From Taeniopygia guttata (Eukaryota; Chordata; Aves; Passeriformes; Estrildidae): a stretch of 64,000 nucleotides of DNA. Below the pieces are notes generated by a model. That model was not told the origin of the DNA. It ran no database searches and saw only the letters and a list, made by a program, of their open reading frames with translations. Location of the stretch: NCBI RefSeq assembly GCF_048771995.1, contig NC_133030.1, forward strand, positions 36,966,501 through 37,030,500, written 5' to 3'. Position numbers and translations under genes: made by a program. This document shows positions 36,898-45,906 of this stretch, piece after piece; positions within the stretch are counted from its first letter, which is position 1; each line of letters starts with the position of its first letter.

Positions 36898-37468
36898 GCC
36901 ATATTTCTGCTATCACTAGAAAAAGCACTGATTGAGGTTTTAGATCTAAAACATGCATTAATTTAAGCACATATAGATGTGATGAAATATTTAGAACTCT
37001 ATGTAATATTTCTTGAATTTAAACCTCAGTTTAAATGTAGAGAAAATTTACAGTAATAAAGTATTGAAATGTTAGATATGTTTTACTATTTAAAAGCAAA
37101 ATGAATTTACAATGAAATTAAATTCTTTAGTTCAAATCTTTACTTGCATCTGAAATGTATAAGCCTTTTACAATGAAGACTTCTGTAATCAGATTAAGAG
37201 ATAAGCTTTTCCACATCCTTACAAGTTCTTGAGAGAACTGAGAATATTGCTACACCACCCATTCCAAAGCTTGGTCATTATCCTGAAATCATTCATGCAG
37301 GGATCCAACTCAGCTGGGAGTTTTGATCTGGAAAGTGTTTTCAAAGTGAACCTGCTCACACACCTTAAACATATAACAGCAGTTTCTACTTTATGTAGAT
37401 CAGAAGCATTAATCTCACGTCCATGATATCCACTGGAAATATGGATACATATTCAATATGTATCAATA

Positions 37469-37515
37469 CAATAGTTTGGGTTGGAGGGGACCTACAAAAA
37501 TCAGCTAGTCCACCT
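37469..37515 (-). mobile_element. CR1 3'-end scrap
   Basis: ATAGTTTGGGTTGGAGGGGACC, followed by a TCAGCTAGTCCA-type block, is the inverted 3' terminus of avian CR1 (the GGTCCCTTCCAACCCAAACCATTCT region read in reverse). Only about 45 bp can be aligned by eye. Typical of very short 5'-truncated CR1 insertions. Confidence 0.6.
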
Positions 37516-37570
37516 GATAAAAACATCTATTTAATTCTACCTTTATCAAGTGAGAATTCAAACCAACCAG

Positions 37571-37640
37571 CTTTTTTTCCTTCTTTCTCCCTTCCTCCCT
37601 CCCCTTCTCTTTCTGTCATTCCTTCTGTCCTCTTGTCCTA
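37571..37640. repeat. Pyrimidine-rich (CCTT)-like tract
   Basis: Roughly 70 bp almost entirely C and T on the plus strand (CTTTCTCCCTTCCTCCCTCC and so on). Simple sequence that could form triplex DNA. Confidence 0.85.
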
Positions 37641-37823
37641 AACAGCCTTGTGACTACATCACTGTATGAAGGAATGGACAGCAAGTGTATGAATATTCTG
37701 AGGCAATAGAAAGGACTCTATCTGGACAGTACTGCAACCAGCTGACTTTTACTGCAGTCATCATTTCTTCTGTCAGTAGCTGAACTTCTAAATCATTTAT
37801 CCAGCTCATTAAAAAAAAAAAAT

Positions 37824-37831
<8 letters not shown>

Positions 37832-37866
<35 letters not shown>
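37832..37866. repeat. (TA)n microsatellite
   Basis: About 17 uninterrupted TA dinucleotides after a poly(A) and TATGTG lead-in. Likely polymorphic. Confidence 0.95.
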
Positions 37867-37868
<2 letters not shown>

Positions 37869-38430
37869 TGAGCACTTTAAAGTTCTCCAAGTTAAAATTC
37901 AAGCATTAGGATCCCAAGAGGAAAAAACCTCCCTACAGCCTAGAGTAAAGAACATAAAAGGCAGAATTTAATCTCTCTCTCTTCATTAATTACTGTTGGT
38001 GATCTGTAGGAAGCTACATAGCATCTATGCATACTGAGTGGAGTCCTGCTTATTTAGAGAAAACCCTAGGCAGGTGCTTCCACTGGAATGTTAAACAGAT
38101 GGCAACTAACTCCTTGGTCTGTGAGACAGGAAGGTTTTCTGACTATCCTGGAAAAAATAGGAGCCTTAGAAACAAGCTCTGCAAAGTTCTTGTATCTGGT
38201 TCTCATACACTAACCAAATCACTTGTCACAAGTTCAGCTGGGATTGATAGGCCTGGGAAGATATTACTTGGCTCTTCTTTATATCTTGTCTCATATCAAT
38301 TCCCTTGTAATATGTAAAGTTAAAGTAGTTGCAAAATAGTGAGAAACTAAGGAAGAAAAATAAAAATGAGAAATAGGAGTAAAAATGAATTAAAAAGTGG
38401 GATCTTGCTTCGAGCCTGTAAGGAAGATAT

Positions 38431-38444
38431 TTTTTTTTTTTTTT
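38431..38444. repeat. Poly(T) run
   Basis: A T homopolymer of about 14 bp in AT-rich unique DNA, with no associated retrocopy. Confidence 0.8.
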
Positions 38445-39123
38445 CCTGTGAAGATTGCAAAGGAAAGTCATTTCAGCTTTGTAAGACCACAACGATTGCT
38501 TCAGACACAAAATGAATCAAGCCTCTTGTTGGATTATGTGGGTGGTATTTCCACTCTTCCCTAGTGGGATAATTCACAGCCTGCAGCTGTGGCATGAAAA
38601 CTTAAATATTTTTTTCTCTTTCTGTCTGGATTTAAAAGGAAGGACCTGCATTCATTTGCTGTTTTAAAGAAAAAGGAAAAAAAAATGAAGGCCCATTAAA
38701 GATTAGTAGTGTGAAACAGAGCAGTCATAAAACAAAACTGCATAAACAAAGAAGGAATTAATTTGCATCTTTTTAAGCAGTTTTAGTATAGTATTTGAAA
38801 GTGAATGAGAAGATATGTACTTGCCCAGGTGTATTAGTAACAAGATAATGGTTGTGAACAACCCCTTTTGTACTGTTAAGAATCATGACTCTTTACTTAC
38901 CTCCTCTTGAAGAATTGTTTTTCTTTTAAACAACAAAATTTTTAGTGTTATTATTACCTATTCAAACAAATTTCTTGGATTCTTTGTGTGCAATTCAAAC
39001 AAATTAGATAATACATAAAATATAAATTTGCTATTCTATATCATTAAAACCACTTTGCAAATTGCCAGCTGAACTTCACTTCCAAGTACATTTTTATTAG
39101 TCTAGAAATATCTTCTCCAAGGG

Positions 39124-39224
39124 AAAACAAAAAAGAACAAAAAAACCAAAACAAAACAAAAACAAAAACAAAAAAACCAAAACAAAATCCAGAGCAACAA
39201 AAAACAACCCCAAACAAATAAAAC
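39124..39224. repeat. (AAAAC)n-like A/C-rich tract
   Basis: Imperfect repeats of AAAAC and AAAAAC over about 100 bp with almost no T on the plus strand. This explains the absence of stops in the overlapping minus-strand frame rich in Phe, Val and Leu. Confidence 0.9.
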
Positions 39225-39796
39225 TTGAATTCAATGTTTCTCTCCTTGCTAATACAACATAAAGTTGATCTTCCATGACACATTTTTTAAAAGCTGCTTT
39301 AAAGTTTTTCCATACCCTGTAAATTATTTTCTTTCCTTAATAGCTTATTGTACTGTTTGCCAGTACGATTAGGAAATCACTATTAACACTTAAGCTAATT
39401 AAGGTTTTGAGAAAACATTGGTTACGTTGTTCTCATTAGCAGACTTAAAAAAAATACTATTCAGATATATGAAAAAGAAGATTGCTTTTAAATCTCAAGA
39501 AATGAATGTAAGTGTTCATATTCTGGTACATTAACAGTTTGTTCCAGTACATTGATATTTTATGTGGAAATCCTGCTCTGCAATTAATATGCCTGATGCA
39601 AATTGAAAAACCCATAATCCATCCTTTTCTGTTGCAATGTAAGAGCATACTATTATTGAGAAGCTACAGGGTATCAGAACCATTTTTTAAAGTCGAATGC
39701 CCATTACCTTAAATCTGCATATAAAATAGTTTGCTTTCAGAGTAGGTAATATATAACTGACTTTATCATGATATACATGAAAATATAACAAAAAAC

Positions 39797-39821
39797 AATA
39801 ATAACAATAATAATAATAATT
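39797..39821. repeat. (AAT)n microsatellite
   Basis: About eight AAT/AAC triplets in tandem. Confidence 0.9.
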
Positions 39822-40217
39822 AGTCCAGAGTGTTTCTCCTCCACAAAGACAATTGCATCTTATAGCATTAGTAAATAAAAATAGCTTAAGATTAAACACA
39901 AAAACTTAATGAAATATCTGGCCATTCTAGACAATAAGATATCTGCAATATCTGCATGATCACCTAATGTATTAAGTTTGAGAAATTGTGATTATTATTA
40001 CCTTTCTGGAAATTTCCTAAATCTACTGAAAAGCAAAAGTTATATTTTTGAACATATAATGTAAGTTAATAATTGTGTAAATGTAAATAAAATATGTCAA
40101 TGCCACTTACTATCCCCTGGAGACATTTTCAGTTGAGGTGATTGCTAATGATTAATTGATACTGAGATACCCTTTCCTGATCAGCTGTGGATCATATATT
40201 ATGAAGGAGCAGGGTTC

Positions 40218-41264
40218 TGGTGGGTTGATCCTGGCTGGATGACAGGTGCTGAAAAAGCCAATCTCTCAATACCCTCCTCTGCTGGACACAGGGAGAGGAA
40301 ATATTAGGAATGGTTCATGGGATAAGAACAGAAAGGATCACTCACAAATTACTGTCACAGGTAAAACAGTTTCAGTGTGGGGAAATTAGTTTGATTTAGT
40401 GTAAATGAAATCAGAGAAAGACAATGAGAAATAAAAATACATATTAAAGAACATCTCTCCCCCACCCCTCCCTTCTTTCCAGGCTCAACTTAATTTCTAA
40501 ATTCTCTATCTCCTTCTCAAAAGTAATGCAGGCAGATAGAGAATGTCAGTTCAATACACATCGTCTCTGTCATTCCTTTCTCCTCAGAAGAAGGACTCCT
40601 TCACAAACTTCTCCACAGGAGTCCTTCCCACAGGCTGAAATTCTTCACAAACTGGTCCAGCATGGGTCCCTTCCACAGGATGCACTCCTTCAGTAGCAGT
40701 TCAGCAGTGGATTTCTCACAGGGTCGCAAACCCTGTCACCATACATGTTCCAGCTTGGTCTCCTCTCTCCATGGGGCCACAAGGCCCTTCAAGGAACCTG
40801 ATCCAGCTTGGACTTCCCACAGTTACAGCTTCCTTTGGGCAGATCCACCCAGTCTGACATGGGGTTCTCCACAGGCTGCGGGTGAATCTCCGCTTCCCTG
40901 TGAGCCTCCATGGAGTGCAGAGGCACATTCTGCCTCAAAATGGGCTGCACCATGGGCTGCAGAGGAATCTCTGGTGCCTGGAGCACATCCTCCTCCTCCT
41001 TCACTCACCTTGATGTCAGCAGAGTTGTTTCTCTCACATATTCTCACTCATCTCTCTGGCTGAAATTGTCCATACACAGTTCACCACCCATTCTTAATGG
41101 TTACACCCAAAGTTGCCAGACTCTGCCTTGGCCAGCCATGGGTCTGCCTTGGAGATCACTGGCATTGGCTCTGTCAAATGTAAGGGAACCTTCTGGCAGT
41201 TTCTTATAGAAGCCACTCCTGTAGCTCCCTGCTACCAACACCTTGATATGCAAACACTATTCCA
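40218..41264 (-). mobile_element. Avian ERV LTR, long family A copy
   Basis: On the plus strand it begins TGGTGGGTTGATCCTGGCTGG and runs through a G/C-rich body of degenerate 'CTCCACAGG...CATGGGTCCCTTCCACAGG' units to GCTACCAACACCTTGATATGCAAACAC. I know this arrangement in reverse as a large LTR family common in neoavian and passerine genomes; in its own orientation (minus strand) the GCTACC end is 5'. The ends follow TG...CA within a few bases, but no matching flanking duplication is visible, so exact limits are uncertain. No retroviral gene is recognisable on either side. Four or more overlapping open frames of 70-133 codons here reflect GC content, not genes. Shares its family with 45,321-45,906. 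Confidence 0.85.
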
Positions 41265-42120
41265 CACCTTGCCATTGTCAATCACATATTTAAAATTTAT
41301 CATAAAAATACACATTCCTTACACAATGTTCACAAACTTCAATCACATCATTCACATCTACAAAAAAAATTCCCCACACCAAAATCAAAACAACAGCACA
41401 ACACCAAGCAAGTTGCTGATCTAGCAATTTTCTCATTAACAATGATGACAAGGTCTCCTTGCAACGAGCAGCACGGCAACTTCCTGCAGATTTATACAGA
41501 CTGCTGGATACTCCACCTGCTAGTACTCTTACTTTAGGTAAAGGGAAATTAAGAACTCATGTATCAAATACCCTGAAAACGCTTTTAAAGCCAGAAAAAA
41601 GGTTTAATACAACAAAATAAACAATGTGCAGCAATACATTTATTCCATGTAGAGACACCACCTTTATGTCTGCCATAGAAATCAAGAGATTTTGCTATCT
41701 GGTTCAAGCAGCAAAAGTAGTTGGGATACTGCACAAGATTGCAAAATAAAAGTCTTCTTTCAAAGGATTGTTCTCTGAACAGAATACCCTTTCTGTACAT
41801 ACAGGCAGCTTTCTGGAGACAGAATATTTGTGAGACCATATTCAGAATTCATTCTATCTTTCTTCAGGAGATAGGTTTAATTGTCTTTCATTCTACAGAA
41901 ATGTGGAAGGCCAGACTTAAAATGTACTACCGTCATTCGTATATTACAGACCTATCTTGAGCTGGTCTGTATACAGAATATTCAAACCACTGCTCCAGCA
42001 CTTACCTGGCAACAAATAGTTCATACTTTCTTTCTTTATTTCTTCATTCTCTGAAAACAAGGTTTCTTACAAGCGTATGTAGTAATAACACAATCTTGCA
42101 GGAGCAATTAAAAATAATGA
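41265..42120. other. A/C-rich flank then unique sequence
   Basis: The first 150 bp are A/C-rich and repetitive (CACATTC-, CACAA-like words). Then 41,420-41,545 is a more GC-rich stretch (CTCCTTGCAACGAGCAGCACGGCAACTTCCTGCAG...) that may be further retroelement sequence attached to the 5' side of the minus-strand LTR. I could not assign it. The remainder is ordinary AT-rich DNA with no gene seen. Confidence 0.35.
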
Positions 42121-42125
42121 ATCAG
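42121..42125. repeat. Left target-site duplication, ATCAG
   Basis: ATCAG immediately before the LTR pairs with ATCAC immediately after it (42,725-42,729). Five bp with one change fits the 5-bp duplication made by ERVL/ERV3-type integrases. Confidence 0.6.
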
Positions 42126-42409
42126 TGTGCTGGTTTGGGCTGGGGTGGAGTTTACTTTCTTCACAGTAGCTAGCGCGGGGCTGTGTTTTGGATTTGTGAA
42201 GAGCATGAAATTGATTTAGTTATTGCTGAGCATGCTTTACACAGAGATAAGCCCTTTTCTGCTTTTTGTACGGCCACGCTGGCAGGAAAGTTGGAGGTAC
42301 ACGGGAGGTTGGAGGAACATGGGAGTTTGGAGAAGCAGCCTGTCACAGCCAGGACAGGTGGCCTCAACTGACCAAAGGAATATTCCAGACCATGGAATGT
42401 CATGTGCAG

Positions 42410-42417
42410 TATATAAA
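42410..42417 (+). promoter_or_regulatory. LTR TATA box
   Basis: TATATAAA in the U3 part of the LTR, at the position where this family normally carries its promoter. It is intact, so LTR-driven transcription toward higher coordinates is possible. Confidence 0.75.
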
Positions 42418-42589
42418 GTGGTGGGAAGGAGAAAGAGGGGGATGTCTGGAGCATAGGTGTTTGTCTTCCCAAGTCGCCATTACACATGATGGGGTCCTGT
42501 TCTCCCAGAGATGGCTGAACAGCTGCCTGCCAATGGGAAGCAGTGAATTAAGTCATTGTTCTGCTTTGTTTGTGTGTGCAGCTTTTGCT

Positions 42590-42595
42590 ATTAAA
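42590..42595 (+). other. LTR poly(A) signal ATTAAA
   Basis: ATTAAA about 175 bp downstream of the TATA box, followed by a GT/T-rich stretch (TTGTCTTTGTCTC). This is the end-formation signal of the LTR R region. Confidence 0.7.
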
Positions 42596-42724
42596 TTGTC
42601 TTTGTCTCAATCCAGCTTTTTCAGTTTTCCAGCTTTTACCCCTCCAATTCCCTCCCTGATCTTGCTAGTGGGGTAGTGAGAGGCTGCTTGGGGCTTTCTT
42701 ACTGTTTGGGCTTAAACAATGACA

Positions 42725-42754
42725 ATCACTCAAAACAGATATCACTCAAACAAA
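42725..42754. repeat. 10-bp direct repeat beside LTR
   Basis: ATCACTCAAA occurs at 42,725-42,734 and again at 42,741-42,750, overlapping the right target duplication. It probably predates the insertion or arose by slippage. Confidence 0.6.
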
Positions 42755-43076
42755 AACACCTTGAGGTGGTAATGAACGGGAAGTGAAGTTTGTCTTTGAA
42801 GTATGCTTGGTTGCAGTAACCAAGCAGGAGACTAAAATTCTAAGTTGTCAAATATCATATCTTTTTAAGAAAGCACTTTTAAATTCACAATAATGACTTT
42901 TACAGATAGTTTCTCATTCTCTGGAAGTTGTCATCACATCTAGATGTATGTGTGAATGGAGACGTATGTATGGAGATGGTTCATTTCAACCCATTCTTGC
43001 ATTTCAAATTATGTAGACATGTAAGAACATTATTTTTATAGCTAATGCCAGTCTAATCCAAATTTTCCCTTTCCTA

Positions 43077-43544
43077 TGATTGCAACTTACTCCTGCAGCT
43101 CATCTAGCAGTGCTTTGACGTTCCCCCCCTCACACAGCCCCCTGACTAATCAGGCTAGCTCAGAGATCAGAGGCTGTGGGGGAGGAATATCAGGAGATGG
43201 CAAAGATTTCCAAAAGAGGCTCTTACCCCAATATATGTTGGTCCAGCTCTCTTTATTCTGTGATGTCCTTGTGGAGAGCGGGGCAAAAGAGAATGAACAG
43301 GAAATGTCAGGGGTCTATACAGACTTTGGACAGGGTGGGCTTCTCTGGCTCTCTGCCAACCCCATTGGGGCAGGAAGGAGGGGTCCAGGGTTATCTTGAT
43401 CAGAGTCACAGGGTCCCGGGGAAGGGGGAACAGAGTGCCTATGAGCTCACTGTAACACTGCTTATCTGTGATTGCTCCTGGTATATAAGTCAATTGGAAA
43501 AGATTATCATCCTGAGCATACAATAGACATGTTCAACTCCAACA
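43077..43544 (-). mobile_element. Avian ERV LTR, third family
   Basis: Read on the minus strand, the element shows a degraded TATA-like GTATAG (plus 43,315-43,320), an AATAAA (plus 43,252-43,257), then AGAGCTGGACC and a GTAAGAGCC block. This order matches an avian LTR family I recall. Strand-specific blocks such as CCCCAATGGGGTTGGCAGAG are distinctive of it. The outer limits are uncertain: TG at 43,077 or 43,081 and CA at 43,544, with TCCTA/TCCTC as a possible but imperfect duplication. No internal retroviral region is attached, so it is probably another solo LTR. The 116- and 118-codon frames on opposite strands here reflect GC-rich LTR sequence. Confidence 0.7.
43252..43257 (-). other. LTR poly(A) signal AATAAA
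   Basis: TTTATT on the plus strand is an AATAAA on the minus strand, placed as expected in the R region of the minus-strand LTR. Confidence 0.6.
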
Positions 43545-43855
43545 TCCTCATGAGTCAGCAATGTCTACTAGCCACAACTTTACCCTTGACTTGGTTTAAA
43601 TTTAGGAAAATGTGTATCAAATTGGGAAGGCATTTTATGTTTTAAATTCTTTATTCCCAACCTCTAAATGACTACTGAATAGAACATTAATGTAGGGTGC
43701 TATAACATGATGTAGCATAGAATACTACCATGGCTATTCAACAGCAAAACCCTGAAAGAAACCATGACACCCATCCTGGACAGAGCAGGCGGAGAAAGGA
43801 GGGGATCTGCACACTGTAAGGCAGACAGCCACATCCTTATGGCTGAACATCCACG

Positions 43856-43883
43856 CTGGTGGCAACAGGCTGATTGCCACCAG
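43856..43883. repeat. Perfect inverted repeat, 10-bp arms
   Basis: CTGGTGGCAA and TTGCCACCAG flank an 8-nt loop (CAGGCTGA). It is GC-richer than most hairpins here and lies in a GC-elevated stretch between LTRs. It could be a protein-binding dyad, since GGCA/TGCC half-sites resemble those of NFI, or a chance palindrome. Confidence 0.75.
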
Positions 43884-44345
43884 AGTTCTCAGTGGCTGTG
43901 ACCTGTGGCAGAATTACATTAATTACTTAATAAAATTCCAAAATATGAGCCTTAAAATTAGCAGTACTCAAAGCAAAAATGTGAACAAAATTTATTAAAG
44001 TTATACATAATTTAAAATGAGATTTTATGTAGGAAGCGGTTTCCTTTGCATTCTACTTGCAATTATACATATATAGACTACTTTTTCTATCAGCTTTTCT
44101 TCTACACTCTTCTTCCCCTAACTGGCTACTGTTATTTTTTCTCTCTCCTTTTTTCTTTTTCTTAAAAAGTCCTTCACTCTATCACAGTACTTGTTCCACT
44201 TTGTTCCTCTTCCACCATCACACTTCAAAGACTTCCAGGAATCAGACAAAGTTCTTTCAACAAGGTAACACTTTCCCTCACAGAAAGGAAAAATTCTCTG
44301 TATAAGGCAGGTGCAGTAGGAGCAGTCTAGGTAGCCCTACCAGCC

Positions 44346-44367
44346 TTTTTTTTTTTTTTTTTTTTTT
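44346..44367. repeat. Poly(T) run, 22 bp
   Basis: A T homopolymer. No inverted AATAAA or retrocopy lies beyond it. Confidence 0.9.
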
Positions 44368-45320
44368 AATTTAACATATCCTATACCCATCACCGTTGGA
44401 AAAGTATGAGACAAATGCAGTGAGCTACAGTTGTTAAGGGAGACCACATGATTTATTTATTCTCCTCACATCACAGAGGGACTCTCAGTCTCAGACTGGA
44501 ATAGAATCCAGGTCTATCTATCTTTTAGAAGTTTTTATATCATTGTTCCCAAATTAAATACTCTGCTTTAAGATAAAGAAAATGACTTGCTTTACAAAAT
44601 AATTTTTCAGATGATTTATTTTAATAATTCAATATTTTTAAAAGCCCATATAAATTCAGATTGCTTTTGCAGAGAGGAACTTGAGATTTTTATTTAACTG
44701 TATAGAGAAAGCCATCTTAGACATTCTGCTGCATTTATTTGATTTTTTTCAATTATTGAATTTGAGTACTTAGTCACACTGGGGGGTTTTTTTGTGTGTT
44801 CGTAGATTCTGATATCCACAAATATTAAAAGACAGCACATGATGACAGATATTTTATTTCAATTGTACAGTAACTATTTGTAAAGACATTGTGATGCAAA
44901 AATGATAATGAAGGCCATCTCAGAGCCAAGCCATGGAAAACACTGATGTTTTCTGGTTTATGTTGTGGCTTTAAAAACTTACCAAACTATTGAAATACAT
45001 AGTTTGACATTGACAGTTCCTGAGGACATTTGACTTACCTAATGGGCTGAATATATTTTACTAGTAAAAAGACAATATCATTAATAAACAGTTTTATTTT
45101 GCTTTTTTGATTGGATTTTTTTTTTATTTTAGTACATGCTGTATTTTTTTACAAACTTAGATAAAGCTAGTAAATTACATGATAGCTCTGAACAAATACA
45201 CCTTGAAAAGTCAAACAAACCAGTTTTGACGCTCTCCATAGGAAATTGCAATTGCAGCATACAGTAAGAAGACTTTACATATAGTGTGTGTTACAATAAA
45301 TAAATGCTTAAGATTGGCTT

Positions 45321-45906
45321 TGGGTGTCAAGGTTTTTTTGCTTTGGTTTTTTTTTGGGGAGTATGGGGTGGGGCTATAGTGATGAGGAGGACTCCATGTC
45401 AGAGCAGGTCAGGTGGACGCCCAAGGGAGGCTGTGACCCAGTGGGAAGCAGGGTTCTGGCAGGACCTGTGGTCCCATGGAGACAGGATCCCACACCGGAG
45501 AAGGAGAAGAGTCTGAGTAGTTCTTACACTGAAGAGGAAGGAGACATAGAGAAAAAGTGTGATGAACTGATCAAATTCCCTACTGTCCATCTTTGCTGTG
45601 CCACTGGCAGGGAGGACATAGAGAAAACTGGGAGTGAAGTTGAGCCTGGGGAGAAGGGAAGGGTGAGGGCAAGAGTTTTTAAGATTGTATTTTATTTCTT
45701 GTTGTTCTACTCTGATTTGATTGGCAGTAATTGAAACTAATTTTCTCAAGTTGAGTCTATTTTGCCTGTAACTATAACTGTGTGAGTGATCTCTTCCTGT
45801 CCTTACCTCTACCTGCAAGCTTTTGGTTTTATATTCTCTACCCTGTAAAGCTGAGGAGTGCAGCTTTGTTGGGTAGCAGGTATCCAGCCAGGATCAACTC
45901 ACTACA
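45321..45906 (+). mobile_element. Avian ERV LTR, family A copy, shortened
   Basis: The same family as 40,218-41,264 but in the opposite orientation. The right half is clear: GGTGGACGCCCAAGGGAGGCTGTGACCC, a GAGGAAGGAGACATAGAG block, GGGAGTGAAGTTGAGCC, TACTCTGATTTGATTGGCAG, and an end at TATCCAGCCAGGATCAACTCACTACA. The left end TGTCAAGGTTTTTTTG resembles the family's 5' terminus, but several hundred bases of the G/C-rich body present in the 40.2-kb copy are missing, so this copy is internally deleted. The site equivalent to the poly(A) signal has mutated. Frames of 70-139 codons here are incidental. Confidence 0.85.

Larger units (their letters stand above)
36560..40210. other. AT-rich sequence with simple repeats
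   Basis: No gene recognised. It contains a small CR1 scrap at 37,469-37,515, a pyrimidine-rich tract, a (TA)n microsatellite, an (AAAAC)n-like tract and an (AAT)n tract, each listed separately. Open frames here, including the 96-codon one at 38,027-38,317, are unrecognised. Confidence 0.5.
42126..42724 (+). mobile_element. Avian ERVL-type solo LTR, well preserved
   Basis: A 599-bp element starting TGTGCTGGTTTGGGCTGGGG and ending TTTGGGCTTAAACAATGACA, matching throughout a well-known avian LTR family that I associate with ERVL-like proviruses. It has the expected U3-R-U5 order: TATA box at 42,410-42,417, a TGTCTTCCCAAGTCGCCATTAC block, a poly(A) signal ATTAAA at 42,590-42,595 and a T-rich U5. 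Near-identical 5-bp flanks (ATCAG/ATCAC) and unique DNA on both sides show a solo LTR left by recombination between the two LTRs of a provirus. Overlapping open frames of 62-136 codons are incidental. Confidence 0.9.
43545..45320. other. Sequence between LTRs, no gene seen
   Basis: 43,740-43,915 is GC-richer and holds the 10-bp-arm hairpin listed separately; its origin is unknown. The rest is AT-rich with a T22 run at 44,346-44,367. No gag, pol or env remnant could be read in any frame. Confidence 0.45.

Noticed and set aside
37654..37902. Minus-strand frame with a long Tyr-Ile repeat
   Set aside because: Encoded by the (TA)n microsatellite; a second case lies at 16,765-17,085.
39044..39283. 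Minus-strand 79-codon frame rich in Phe, Val and Leu
   Set aside because: Produced by the (AAAAC)n tract read in reverse.
40662..41063. A 133-codon plus-strand frame and overlapping frames at 40.7-41.4 kb
   Set aside because: They lie wholly inside an LTR; GC-rich, stop-poor LTR sequence explains open frames on both strands.
41420..41545. Internal retroviral coding sequence next to the 40.2-kb LTR
   Set aside because: GC-richer and possibly retroelement-derived, but no retroviral motif can be read in any frame.
42183..42676. Frames of 62-136 codons in the 42.1-kb LTR
   Set aside because: Non-coding LTR with TATA box and poly(A) signal; the frames cross U3, R and U5.
43167..43526. 116- and 118-codon frames on opposite strands
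   Set aside because: They overlap almost completely inside a minus-strand LTR that has a poly(A) signal, and neither resembles a retroviral or host protein.
45324..45818. 136- and 139-codon frames on opposite strands
   Set aside because: Within the shortened family A LTR; no protein family recognised.
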